Below, in pieces: positions 34,403 to 42,741 of a stretch of DNA of 59,759 bases. How positions within the stretch are numbered: the stretch's first letter is position 1; each line of letters starts with the position of its first letter. The DNA comes from an uncultured Bacteroidales bacterium (GTDB lineage: Bacteria > Bacteroidota > Bacteroidia > Bacteroidales > UBA3824). The stretch lies in contig CAJOJG010000015.1 of assembly GCA_905234655.1 (NCBI GenBank), positions 1 to 59,759 of the forward strand. The letters are read 5' to 3'. A model generated the notes under the pieces. The model had not been told where the DNA came from, made no database searches, and worked only from the letters and a program-made list of their open reading frames with translations. The translations under genes were made by a program, and so were the position numbers.

Positions 34403-36808
34403 CTATCTGAATTTAATGCCGATTACTGAAATGTCGTCACGCTGCTCCTCGTCGCCCCTGAACTTGTCAAGCTCCATGGAGAAGAGTTCGCCCTGCTTTT
34501 CCATCGGCTCGTTCCTATACTGGAGTATCATGTTCGTGAACCTTTCGGAGCCGAATTTTTTTCGGTCATGGTCGCACTGGTCAGAGATGCCGTCGCTGCA
34601 CAGGAACATCGTGTCGCCGCTGTGCAATACGATTTCCTGGTCGGTGAACTGGATATTGCCACGTTTTTTCTGAGTGCCGCCGATTGACTTGCGGTCGCCC
34701 TTGAGTTGGAGCACCTCGGCAGAATCCGCCGGCACGTAGTACAACGGACGTTTTGCGCCACAGAACACAACCTTATAGTCATGCTCCGCAATCTGCTCGA
34801 CGCGGCACAGGCACGTGTCCATACCGTCATTGTTGGTGCTCTGCTCCTGCTTGAGGGCCTTGATGATGCCGAGGTTGAGGTTGTCCATGATGTCGCGCGG
34901 CGAGTATGTGCTGCGGACATTAATAACCTCGTTCAACACACGGTTTCCGATAAGGCTCATGAATGCGCCCGGAACGCCGTGGCCTGTGCAGTCGAAGTCG
35001 CCGACAAACTGGTAGTTATGCTCGCCGTCCTTCGCTACCGAGAACCAGTAGAAGTCACCGCTCACGATGTCCTTAGGACGGAACAGCACAAAACAGTCGA
35101 AGTATTTCTTTATCAACTCATTAGGCGGCAGGATTGTCTGCTGGATAGTCTGAGCGTAGTCGATGCCTTTCTTAATGCTCTTAGTCTGCTCCTCGATTTT
35201 GTTTTTCTGCATTTCGAGGGTGTTCTTCTGCTGCAAAAGCTCCTCGTTCTGGCTTCGGATTGCCGCTTCCTGTTCCTTGAGCTTGTTGATGTCCGAGTAG
35301 ATGGCGACAAGCTGCGTCACCTCGCCCTTGTCGTTAAGAATCGGCGTGAGGGTCGTCTGAGTGGCGATTTTCTGACCCGAGCGCGTGTGGCTGTCGGACT
35401 CAAAAACTATCGTCTGCTTGTTGCTTACGCACTTGAACAAAATATTGCGGATGCTCTTGTTGCCGCTGACGTTGACAATATTCTCGTCGCGCTCGTTGCG
35501 CAGAAGCTGGAGCGTGTAGCCGAAGAACCTTGTGAAACCGGCGTTCACCCACTCGAAATAGCCGTTGCGGTCCATTATGACGATTGCGTTCTGCGTCTTG
35601 CCAGCAACGATTGAAAGTTTTTCAAGTTCCTTGTTGATGCCTTCGAGCTGCTCCGCCTGCTTGTCAATCTCCTCCTTCTGCTGGTTAAGCTCCTGGTTCT
35701 TACGGCGGAGGGCGATGTTGGCGCGGGCGCGGGCGCGGATTGACCTGACAATCAAGATGATGAGGAATATGACGACAACGATGAACACAATCACGCCCGT
35801 TATCGCAGTGCGCTGTTGGTTAATCGTGTTGTCCTGAGTCTTGATGGCGGATTCCTGCTGCCTGATTTTTTCCTCACGGTCGGAGAGTTCTTCTTCCTTG
35901 GAGTGGAGTTCGCGGTTGGCGTCCTCGACCTGCCCCTGCTTTTGGTTGATTTCTTCCTCCTGCTCGGCGAGTTTTGAACGGTTGAGCGCAAGTTTAGCCT
36001 GTTGGTTGTTGACCTCCGCCATGAGAATCGCTGCGGTAGCCTTCTGAGACTCGATTTCAGCCTCAGTGACTTTGAGCTGTTTAGCGAGTTCGGCGTTCTC
36101 CTGCTGTATTGTCTCCTTTTTCTTAATCTGCTCGTCGAGTTCTATCTGTCGGTTAGCGATTTCCGCCTCCTGAGCCTTCAGGCGTTTCTCCTTGTCTTCA
36201 AGTTCGCGCACCTTTTTATTATATAGCACACGCAAGTCAAGGGTCGAGCCGCCCTGGTTCATCAGCTTGTCGGACATCGAGCAGTCACAATCTTTGGCGT
36301 TTGCGGCGTTGACCTCAAACTGCTTGTCGTTGTCCTGCATGAGGATGTTAATCATGAAGTTACGGTCGGACGGCGCACGGTCGGATATTACGAGCGTCTT
36401 GTTGAGCGCGGCTATCTTATATACCTCCTCAAGATCCTCCACGGCCCTGTTGTTCACGAAGATGACGTCTGTCGGAGAGATGTCCTTCAACCTGCGGAAC
36501 TGCTTAATGACAATCGGACGGTCGTTAATGCGGCGTTGCTTTGCCAAGTCCTTCAGCGGAATCGTCTCCTCCGGCATGTTTCCGTAGACACCGATAGAAA
36601 ATTCGGTCGCCGACTTGTAGCTTTTCCATTCCAAAGATTCGGAGCATGAGAGGATGAGGTTGGCTCTGATAATTTCCTGGGAGGGTTGTGCGTATGCCGA
36701 ACCTGCTGCCCCGGACATAAGGAGAAGGACAACAAACAGACGCGCCGACAGCCAACGCTTAAAAGCCTTGACCTTGACGCTTAATATGTTATGGTTCTTG
36801 TTCGACAT
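34403..36808 (-). CDS. YfiR/DUF4154-coiled coil-PAS-SpoIIE phosphatase (copy A)
   Basis: 801 residues and the same plan as its neighbour: signal peptide (AAGSAYAQ), YfiR-like domain (about 42-185; LILSCSESLEWKSYKSATEF, FRRLKDISPTDVIFVNN), coiled coil (about 195-345), transmembrane helix (GVIVFIVVVIFLIILIVRSI), short coiled coil, PAS (AIVIMDRNGYFEWVNAGFTRFFGYT) and SpoIIE phosphatase with SGDFYWF, FDCTGHGVPGAFMSL, CSDGISD and QRDDISVI. Family knowledge: YfiR is a periplasmic repressor of a diguanylate cyclase in Pseudomonas. Here the YfiR-like sensor is fused directly to a phosphatase. Likely role: envelope stress sensing that dephosphorylates SiaC-like partners. Confidence 0.9.
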   Translation of the reverse strand: MSNKNHNILSVKVKAFKRWLSARLFVVLLLMSGAAGSAYAQPSQEIIRANLILSCSESLEWKSYKSATEFSIGVYGNMPEETIPLKDLAKQRRINDRPIVIKQFRRLKDISPTDVIFVNNRAVEDLEEVYKIAALNKTLVISDRAPSDRNFMINILMQDNDKQFEVNAANAKDCDCSMSDKLMNQGGSTLDLRVLYNKKVRELEDKEKRLKAQEAEIANRQIELDEQIKKKETIQQENAELAKQLKVTEAEIESQKATAAILMAEVNNQQAKLALNRSKLAEQEEEINQKQGQVEDANRELHSKEEELSDREEKIRQQESAIKTQDNTINQQRTAITGVIVFIVVVIFLIILIVRSIRARARANIALRRKNQELNQQKEEIDKQAEQLEGINKELEKLSIVAGKTQNAIVIMDRNGYFEWVNAGFTRFFGYTLQLLRNERDENIVNVSGNKSIRNILFKCVSNKQTIVFESDSHTRSGQKIATQTTLTPILNDKGEVTQLVAIYSDINKLKEQEAAIRSQNEELLQQKNTLEMQKNKIEEQTKSIKKGIDYAQTIQQTILPPNELIKKYFDCFVLFRPKDIVSGDFYWFSVAKDGEHNYQFVGDFDCTGHGVPGAFMSLIGNRVLNEVINVRSTYSPRDIMDNLNLGIIKALKQEQSTNNDGMDTCLCRVEQIAEHDYKVVFCGAKRPLYYVPADSAEVLQLKGDRKSIGGTQKKRGNIQFTDQEIVLHSGDTMFLCSDGISDQCDHDRKKFGSERFTNMILQYRNEPMEKQGELFSMELDKFRGDEEQRDDISVIGIKFR

Positions 36809-37080
36809 TATTCAGTCATCTTTACTTTATTATCAGAAAGCCCTCTGGCCATGTCCTTCGGGCATCAACATCCTTTAAACAATATTAATGCCAAAAAACT
36901 TTGATTTGCCAGGTTGTCACCCATCTGAAAATTTTGCTAAAATTAGCCAATAATTTTCACATACGGAAATCTTTTTTGCAATTTTTTTCACCAAAGTTTT
37001 TGAAGAAAAATTTTATGGCGGCTATTCATTTGATTATTAACACAATATGTCGAGCAACGTCAAAACAGCGTCAAATAGAT
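36809..37080. other. Divergent intergenic region between phosphatase operon and degenerate phosphatase gene
   Basis: 349 bases separate the two divergent genes in total. The stretch is A/T rich and has no supportable gene. A weak minus-strand -7 candidate (TAATTTTA) is present near 36938-36945, and a consensus plus-strand promoter at 37081. The region is large enough for shared regulation of both units. Confidence 0.45.
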
Positions 37081-37111
37081 TTTGAAGTTTTAAGACAAAG
37101 GATTAACTTTG
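37081..37111 (+). promoter_or_regulatory. Promoter of the degenerate SpoIIE gene
   Basis: TTTG at 37081-37084, a 19-base spacer and TAACTTTG at 37104-37111 match the consensus, 46 bases before the ATG. Confidence 0.7.
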
Positions 37112-37157
37112 CGGCGCGTTTCAGGACGCTGTATTCACTTAAAAAAAACAGAAAAAT

Positions 37158-38234
37158 ATGCTTATCGCACTTATCATATTGGCAATCGCATTAGCAGCCA
37201 CAGCCACACTTTATATAAAGGAAAGGGGCAAGAGCGACCGTCTAAGGCGTGAACTTTCCGCGACATCCGACGACTATAAAAGCGATGTCCAGACGCTCAC
37301 CGAAAGGATTGAAGCGGCTGAAAAAAACGCCACAACCCTCTCGCGCTCAGCGGAAACGCTCCGCCACACCGTCGAGTCCCGCGAGCAGGAGTCCAACCGT
37401 CTCAGGTCGTCGTTGGAGATGTCCAAAATGCGCCGCATCGACATCATACAAAGCCTTGTGGCACTTGAAAATACGATGTTCACGGACGCAGGACACATCA
37501 AGACGATGTTCTCGGACTTTTTCCTGTTGAACAAGCCGTTTGAGACGGTCGGCGGCGACTTTTACAAGTTCATCAGCGATGGCGAGCGGATACTTGCCGC
37601 ATGTGGCAACTGTGGCGTTTCGGGTGAAGTTGGACTTATAAAAGGACTTCAAAACGTGGCGATGTTGGAAGACATAACTCGCAAAAACCGCCTTGCAGAC
37701 CTTCAGGCTGGCGAAATCCTCGACCATCTCCGCACAAAATACGCCCGCATTGCCGAGCATAGCGACAACCGGCGCAGCGACGGCGAGGACGTACCGGTCA
37801 ACTTCACTGTCTGCATAATTGACCAAAAGCAGCGAACCCTCTCATACGCGGGCGCATACGGAAGCCTTTGCCTAATCCGCAAGGCGTACCCCGGCACTAA
37901 CCGCCGCGAGGTCGACGTTCACGAGTACAGGGGCGACAGGATGAATTTTGCGGTGTCGTTCGGCCGCCGCAAAAACTACACGACCGAGGCCATTGAACTC
38001 GAAAAGGACGACAAAATCTACCTCAAGACCGACGGTTACGCCAATCAGCGCGGCGGCTCCTCAAACGCCCGCTATGGCGACCAATATCTCCGCCAATTGC
38101 TTATGAAACACGCCAACGAGCCGATGCTTGAGCAGAAGAAGGCATACGAGGCTGAGTTCGACAACTGGCGCGGTCAAAACCGTGGCAATGACATCCTCAT
38201 AATCGGCCTCGCCCTCAAAGTTGCCGGTAAATAA
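37158..38234 (+). CDS. Membrane-anchored SpoIIE-type phosphatase homologue with degenerate active site
   Basis: 358 residues. One N-terminal transmembrane helix (LIALIILAIALAATATLYI) and a coiled coil (about 25-95) lead to a SpoIIE/PP2C domain (about 110-355). GGDFYKF keeps the first metal aspartate and KTDGYAN the third, but the segment that reads DCTGHGVPGA in active homologues is ACGNCGVSGEVG here, losing the second aspartate and the glycine-histidine. The closing motif RDDI is GNDI. Two metal ligands are therefore missing or changed, so it may be a pseudophosphatase that binds the same target without acting on it. It is divergent from the two intact phosphatase genes and carries its own promoter. 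Confidence 0.8.
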   Translation: MLIALIILAIALAATATLYIKERGKSDRLRRELSATSDDYKSDVQTLTERIEAAEKNATTLSRSAETLRHTVESREQESNRLRSSLEMSKMRRIDIIQSLVALENTMFTDAGHIKTMFSDFFLLNKPFETVGGDFYKFISDGERILAACGNCGVSGEVGLIKGLQNVAMLEDITRKNRLADLQAGEILDHLRTKYARIAEHSDNRRSDGEDVPVNFTVCIIDQKQRTLSYAGAYGSLCLIRKAYPGTNRREVDVHEYRGDRMNFAVSFGRRKNYTTEAIELEKDDKIYLKTDGYANQRGGSSNARYGDQYLRQLLMKHANEPMLEQKKAYEAEFDNWRGQNRGNDILIIGLALKVAGK

Positions 38235-38281
38235 GAAAATCGCAAGTCAAAAATCAACAAATCACTAAATAGCAAACTACC

Positions 38282-38578
38282 TTGAAACGTAAAGATCCAG
38301 AGAATTTGGGAGATGTTTTGCAACAGTTTTTGGTTGAGCTTGGCGCGGACAAGCACATCAAGGAAATCCGCGTAACGCAGGAGTGGGACAAGATTGTTGG
38401 CCCGGCGATTGCACGGTACACAGACGACATCAGGCTCAAGGACGGCGTATTGACGTTGAAATTCCGCTCGGCGATAGTCCGCAACGAAATCTCGATGCGC
38501 AAGACTTCACTTCAAAAACTTCTCAACGATGCCGTCGGCGACGACGTGGTGAAAAGCATCGTTATTAATGCATTATGA
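38282..38578 (+). CDS. DUF721 (DciA-like) protein
   Basis: 98 residues starting at a TTG (38282); no ATG is available before residue 72, and the TTG start gives the usual family start KRKDPENLGDVLQQFL. The conserved core is RVTQEWDKIVGPAIARYTDDIRLKDGVLTLKF, typical of DUF721, followed by SMRKTSLQKLLNDAVGDDVV. Members include DciA, which helps load the replicative helicase, but small Bacteroidota members are not proved to do so. It ends eight bases from the convergent gene's stop. Confidence 0.85.
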   Translation: MKRKDPENLGDVLQQFLVELGADKHIKEIRVTQEWDKIVGPAIARYTDDIRLKDGVLTLKFRSAIVRNEISMRKTSLQKLLNDAVGDDVVKSIVINAL

Positions 38579-38586
38579 ATTATGCG

Positions 38587-41235
38587 TTAATGAAATACGC
38601 TGATGTTTCCGCTAAATTTTTCGCCGTCCTTATAGAATATGTAGAAATACACGCCGTCGCTCACGTCGGGCGCGTTCCATTCGTTGTGGTAATTGGCGGA
38701 ATGGAACACTCGCCTGCCCTCGCGGTTGTAGATGTCTATGCTCCAATCGTTTACAAATTCGTCCAAGCCTTTTATCCTGAAATAATCGTTGATGCCGTCG
38801 CCGTTGGGCGTGATGATGTTTGGGAAGACGAACTCGCCGCAATACCTGTAACGCACGTTGAGCGCGTCGTCCACTGAGCCACAATAGTTTGCGACCGTTA
38901 CGGAATAGTCGCCGGGGCGATCGACCACAAATTCCTCGCCGCCGCTCATGTCTTGCCATGTGTAACTAAAAGCGTCGTCCCAAGCCGCCGTGAGCAACAA
39001 TTCCGCGCCGTCGCACATCACGGTGTCGGGCGGAAGGTCTATCTGCGGCAACGTCTTGACAATCATTTGGATAGAATCTTTGGAAAGGCAGCCTTTCGGG
39101 TCAACTACCTCTACTACGTACCATCCGGCGGTGTCGGGGACGACGGTTCGGTTTTTCGCGCCAGTGTTCCACAAGTATTCCACATCGTCAATCCCACAAT
39201 CGAGCGTCCGCTGACGGTTGGCGCAGATGATGTCGTCGTCGTCAAAATCAATGACTGGCAGCGGGTTTTCAATGATTTTCACAGTCGAGCTAAACTCGCA
39301 GCCCTCGACATCGACGGATTTCGCCGAATACTCGCCTGGCTTGTCAAAAATACGCTCTGACGAGTGGTTTCCCTCGTCGTCGAGCCACGTGAAAGAGGCG
39401 ATTTTAGAATCAAGATCCGCCCTGACTTCCGCAGTATTTCCGTGGCAAAATTCCACGGTCTCTGGCATCGTAAATTCCACTGGCTCAACGACAACGACTT
39501 TTATATCATCATAACTCCCGCAGCCGGTGTGATTGTCGGTCAATATGCCCTGGAACTCGCCACTTTTGTCAATGCTCAATATTTCGTCGCCGCCGCCGTC
39601 CGCCCAGTTGAACGTGAAATCCATGTCCGAATGTGGCGGCTCAATATCCGCAACCTCATAACTGCAAATTTGAACGTCGTCGCCGAGATTCAGCACCGGC
39701 GGCTCATAGACCTCAAAAAATCTGTAATCGTAATGGCTGAATCCGTCAACTACCACTTCAAGCCCAATCCTGTATTTGCCAGGCGTACTGAGGAAAATTT
39801 CGAATTCGGGCAATACACATTCCGCCATGAGGTCGCCGTTGACGTTTGTCAGGCTCCACTTATAGGACGTGATGTTGCGCGTGTCGGTGCATGTGAAGGT
39901 CGTCTTGTCATTAGTACAATTATTTTTAATCTCAAAATCTGGCGGCAGAAGGTACGACGGAATGAAGTTTGGCAGCCCCAAACGTGAGATTTTACCTTCC
40001 AAATACACACCGTCCATCGTGTAATTGGCGGCAACGCCCTTTTCGCCAGGATTTTCGATTACGCCAAGATACCCGTAGCCGTCTTGCGCGACGTAGATTT
40101 TGCCGTTGATTGCGAGTTGCAACGCGCCGAGATGCAAGGTGTCAATCTTTCCGAGTTGTGGAAACTCGCCCAAAAGCGTCGCCGAATTTGAAATCGTCCC
40201 GGGGTCGTCCGACATCAGGTCAAGTTGAAAAGCCTTGCGGTGGGTTGTGTAATACAATTTAGTCACGTCGCTCGAAAACTCCACGCCGTACAGGAACGCC
40301 ACAGTATCCAAATGCACGACGTATGGCTCGAGATTGCCGTCGCGCGGGTCGAACTTGTAGATTTCCAAGATGTTGATGTACGTATCCACGCCGTCAATTT
40401 TTGTTGTGAGCGACGCGCTGCCGTTGGCACAAGCAATGAGCCGTCCGTTGGGCGCGACGCGCATGTAGCCGATGGCTTGGGTGGGGTCGAACTCCTCCTC
40501 AATTTCGCCTGTCCCGTAATTAAGCACACCATGTTTTTGGATGTCCAACTCACTTATCGGGAACTCAGCGCGCGAGTCGGTCTGAACGCCGTCTTTCGTA
40601 ACGAGGTAGCGGACAACGTTTCGTCCCGGCGCAGTTCGCGTCAAAAGCCAAAAATCCTTGTCATTGGCGTGTTTTATGGCTGTCACCTTCTCACAAACAT
40701 ACGCACCGTTATAGTCCGGACCTTCAAGCATTATGTTTTTCATGCCTTCAATGACATCGCCACGCCCCTCGTCAAGCTTCATATCGACAACCGAGTAGCT
40801 TAGTCCGTTTTTGCCAAACTCTGCGTCAATCACAAACACAAAATATTTGTCCTCGTCTTCCGGCCACGGGACGATGATTGCGGATTCGGTGCTCGAAGTG
40901 TGGCCTAAAAGACCTTTGCCGTTTGGCATTACGTCGCCCTCTGCGTTCCAGAGCGTCTGACCATTAGTATAGAGCCTTAGATGCCCGAGCGAATCGCTGA
41001 AAGTAGCCATGCCCTCGCCGTAGAGCCTGTGATGCTCGTTGTCGTCGTGGGGGTTGAGCGTGTCAAGCTCAATATAGAGGTCCGCAATCTTGCCGTCAGT
41101 CAAGACTTTTGGTCCGGGCGTGTTGAAATCCAAGCCGGCGTTGCGGCCGAAGTACCATACGGCGGTCTCTAATTGCGCCATCGACGCACCGCAACACGCT
41201 AATATCAAGGTGGTTATGATTAAAAATCGTTTCAT
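38587..41235 (-). CDS. Large T9SS-exported protein with type B gliding-motility C-terminal domain
   Basis: 882 residues from ATG 41235, chosen because MKRFLIITTLILACCGASMAQ is a clean signal peptide; an upstream Met adds eight residues. The N-terminal 420 residues form a WD40-like beta-propeller-style region (HLGALQLAINGKIYVAQDGYG is typical). Several PKD/Ig-like repeats follow (about 430-790; for example VCVNLGDDVQIC-type starts, LPVIDFDDDDIICANRQRTLDC). The last 85 residues are the CHU/gliding motility C-terminal domain (FVFPNIITPNGDGINDYFRI, then SIDIYNREGRRVFHS and DGVYFYIFY), a sorting signal for the type IX system. It should be surface attached or secreted. A likely adhesin or matrix protein. 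Confidence 0.92.
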   Translation of the reverse strand: MKRFLIITTLILACCGASMAQLETAVWYFGRNAGLDFNTPGPKVLTDGKIADLYIELDTLNPHDDNEHHRLYGEGMATFSDSLGHLRLYTNGQTLWNAEGDVMPNGKGLLGHTSSTESAIIVPWPEDEDKYFVFVIDAEFGKNGLSYSVVDMKLDEGRGDVIEGMKNIMLEGPDYNGAYVCEKVTAIKHANDKDFWLLTRTAPGRNVVRYLVTKDGVQTDSRAEFPISELDIQKHGVLNYGTGEIEEEFDPTQAIGYMRVAPNGRLIACANGSASLTTKIDGVDTYINILEIYKFDPRDGNLEPYVVHLDTVAFLYGVEFSSDVTKLYYTTHRKAFQLDLMSDDPGTISNSATLLGEFPQLGKIDTLHLGALQLAINGKIYVAQDGYGYLGVIENPGEKGVAANYTMDGVYLEGKISRLGLPNFIPSYLLPPDFEIKNNCTNDKTTFTCTDTRNITSYKWSLTNVNGDLMAECVLPEFEIFLSTPGKYRIGLEVVVDGFSHYDYRFFEVYEPPVLNLGDDVQICSYEVADIEPPHSDMDFTFNWADGGGDEILSIDKSGEFQGILTDNHTGCGSYDDIKVVVVEPVEFTMPETVEFCHGNTAEVRADLDSKIASFTWLDDEGNHSSERIFDKPGEYSAKSVDVEGCEFSSTVKIIENPLPVIDFDDDDIICANRQRTLDCGIDDVEYLWNTGAKNRTVVPDTAGWYVVEVVDPKGCLSKDSIQMIVKTLPQIDLPPDTVMCDGAELLLTAAWDDAFSYTWQDMSGGEEFVVDRPGDYSVTVANYCGSVDDALNVRYRYCGEFVFPNIITPNGDGINDYFRIKGLDEFVNDWSIDIYNREGRRVFHSANYHNEWNAPDVSDGVYFYIFYKDGEKFSGNISVFH

Positions 41236-41292
41236 GTCCGTAAGTCGTTTGAAATGCAAAGTAAAAAAAAAAGAAAAAAAGTTCCAAAAAAA

Positions 41293-41323
41293 TTTGTCAA
41301 TTAAAAAAAAGTATCTACCTTTG
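41293..41323 (+). promoter_or_regulatory. Promoter of the tRNA pair
   Basis: TTTG at 41293-41296, a 19-base spacer and TACCTTTG at 41316-41323 match the consensus, 38 bases before the first tRNA. Confidence 0.75.
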
Positions 41324-41361
41324 CATCGTCGAAAACAAAGCGACGCTCTTTTAGAAGTTTT

Positions 41362-41437
41362 CGGTCTCTAGCTCAGTTGGTAGAGCAACTGACTCTTAAT
41401 CAGTGGGTCCAGGGTTCGATCCCCTGGAGACCGACCA
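41362..41437 (+). tRNA. tRNA-Lys (anticodon CTT)
   Basis: The acceptor arm CGGTCTC pairs with GAGACCG, the anticodon stem ACTGA/TCAGT encloses CTCTTAA with CTT at positions 34-36, and the T arm CAGGG-TTCGATC-CCCTG is intact. The CCA end is encoded (41435-41437). Confidence 0.96.
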
Positions 41438-41463
41438 ATCATATTCAGCTTTAATGCATCTTT

Positions 41464-41554
41464 GGAGAGATGGGTGAGTGGCTGAAACCAACAGTTTGCT
41501 AAACTGTCGTAGGGGTACAATTCCCTACCGGGGGTTCGAATCCCCCTCTCTCCG
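41464..41554 (+). tRNA. tRNA-Ser (anticodon GCT)
   Basis: Acceptor GGAGAGA pairs with TCTCTCC, anticodon loop TTGCTAA carries GCT, a long variable arm (CGTAGGGGTACAATTCCCTACC) marks a class II tRNA, and the T arm is GGGGG-TTCGAAT-CCCCC. CCA is not encoded (the DNA reads CCC after the discriminator G). Confidence 0.95.
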
Positions 41555-41563
41555 CCCAATGAA

Positions 41564-41601
41564 AAAAATTACCGCTGCGAATTTCACAGCGGTAATTTTT
41601 T
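41564..41601 (+). terminator. Terminator after the tRNA pair
   Basis: AAATTACCGCTG pairs with CAGCGGTAATTT around a 9-base loop, followed by a T run. It ends the tRNA transcript. Confidence 0.85.
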
Positions 41602-41649
41602 ATCCGAATTTCAAAATTTAATTATTTGTAAATTACAAATCTGTAAAAA

Positions 41650-42215
41650 ATGAAATTCTACGACCGCGAAACCGAAATTGCCGAACTCAAAAGGCTCGAC
41701 GACCTTGCCGCGCAGACGTCGCAATTCACCGTGTTGATGGGGCGAAGGCGCACCGGCAAGACGACATTGATGACAGAGGCGTTCAAAGACAGGAAATATT
41801 TGTATTTTTTCATTGGCAAAAAAGCCGAACAAATACAATGCGCCGAGTTCAACGGCAGACCGAAAACGTCCTGGGGCTTCATATCCACGGCAACGTCGCG
41901 TCGTTCGCGCCATTGATGGAAGAGATAATGATTTTCAGCCGTCAGCAAAAAGTAACCGTAATCATCGACGAGTTCCAACGCCTTGCGGAAATCAGCGAAA
42001 GCATCGTCAGCGACATCCAAGCCGTCTGGGACCGCCACCAAACCGCCTCGCACGTCCATCTGATAGCGTGTGGCAGCATTTTCAACATGATGAAACGGAT
42101 TTTTGAAGACCGCCACGAGCCGCTGTTTGGCAGAAAGACCGCCCGAATCGACCTCAAACCGTTTTCCACCAAAACGCTCAAGGAAATGATTGGATTGTCG
42201 CTTGACGATATGTAA
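41650..42215 (+). pseudogene. Frameshifted and truncated archaeal-type ATPase
   Basis: Two overlapping frames together make the start of a PF01637-like ATPase: the first (41650-41916) has MGRRRTGKTTLM, a Walker A; the second (from about 41855) continues QRQTENVLGLHIHGNVASFA and has VIIDEFQRL (Walker B). A single missing C near 41853, in what would be GAGTTCCAACGG, accounts for the frame break. The second frame stops at 42215 after only about 190 residues in all; full relatives are over twice as long, so the C-terminal DUF234-like part is lost as well. It sits just downstream of the tRNA pair, a common integration spot. Confidence 0.8.
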
Positions 42216-42428
42216 TCAAGCAACCCTTAGGAAATCAGTTATTGGGTACATCTCTGGCTGTTTCATAAAAGCCAGGTACTGTCCCTCGACAATGAAATAT
42301 TGTTGCCGTTCTTTCAACGACAACTTTTTGATGTCGGGGAACATTCCCACGGGCGTAAGGATTACCCTGCCGTCCGAAAGGTAGATTGCAAACTTACCCT
42401 TGTATGTAGAAAAATCAACTTTCTTCAT
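42216..42428 (-). CDS. DUF2442-like small protein
   Basis: 70 residues from ATG 42428; a GTG at 42440 would add four residues. The pattern KGKFAIYLSDGRVILTPVGMFPDIKKLSLKERQQY followed by YPITDFL, given here in two parts (YLSDGRVILTPVGMFPDI and KLSLKERQQY), resembles DUF2442 proteins, which are often encoded in pairs with DUF4160 toxin-antitoxin-like partners. No such partner is clear here. Its stop abuts the end of the ATPase pseudogene. Confidence 0.5.
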   Translation of the reverse strand: MKKVDFSTYKGKFAIYLSDGRVILTPVGMFPDIKKLSLKERQQYFIVEGQYLAFMKQPEMYPITDFLRVA

Positions 42429-42495
42429 TTCTACATTCACACCGTCAATTTTATTGCTTTCATATCGAATTAATTTTTAAGGTCAATTACACCAA

Positions 42496-42741
42496 TTAGT
42501 TTTTGCCATTGAAAAAGTCGTCCAATTTTGCGTTGACATCGTCCCATTTTTCTGTGATTGCGTCTAAAATCGCTTTTTCATCGTCAGACGAGAATTTCTT
42601 CGCCGCCTGTGCCTTGCGAAAGCAAAACAAATACTTCCCAAAATGCAACTTCTGCCATAGTCTTTTGTTATCAATGTTAAACTTCGCAAATATAGAATGA
42701 AATGTTGTTTTTAACAAATTTTTTTTTTGCAAATTCCTCAC
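42496..42741 (-). CDS. Possible small hypothetical protein, start uncertain
   Basis: An open frame of up to 81 residues whose C-terminus (DDEKAILDAITEKWDDVNAKLDDFF) is helical and acidic. The GTG start at 42741 lies upstream of a consensus promoter (42687-42718), so the first part would not be transcribed from it. An ATG at 42658, just after that promoter, opens a different frame (MAEVAFWEVFVLLSQG) that stops after 24 codons; a one-base change would join it to this frame. It may be a small gene with a frameshift. No family is recognised. Confidence 0.3.
   Translation of the reverse strand: MRNLQKKNLLKTTFHSIFAKFNIDNKRLWQKLHFGKYLFCFRKAQAAKKFSSDDEKAILDAITEKWDDVNAKLDDFFNGKN
42687..42718 (-). promoter_or_regulatory. 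Promoter before the small acidic frame
   Basis: On the minus strand TTTG (42715-42718), a 20-base spacer and TATATTTG (42687-42694) match the consensus exactly and point toward the small frames ending at 42496. Confidence 0.6.

Noticed and set aside
24740..38234. Expected GGDEF or EAL partner for the SiaC/YfiR-type proteins
   Set aside because: No GGDEF, EAL or PilZ motif is found in any protein of the window, so a c-di-GMP output was not claimed.
41368..41559. Minus-strand frame of 63 codons across the two tRNA genes
   Set aside because: It reads through tRNA-Lys and tRNA-Ser in antisense; this is a familiar false protein from tRNA genes.
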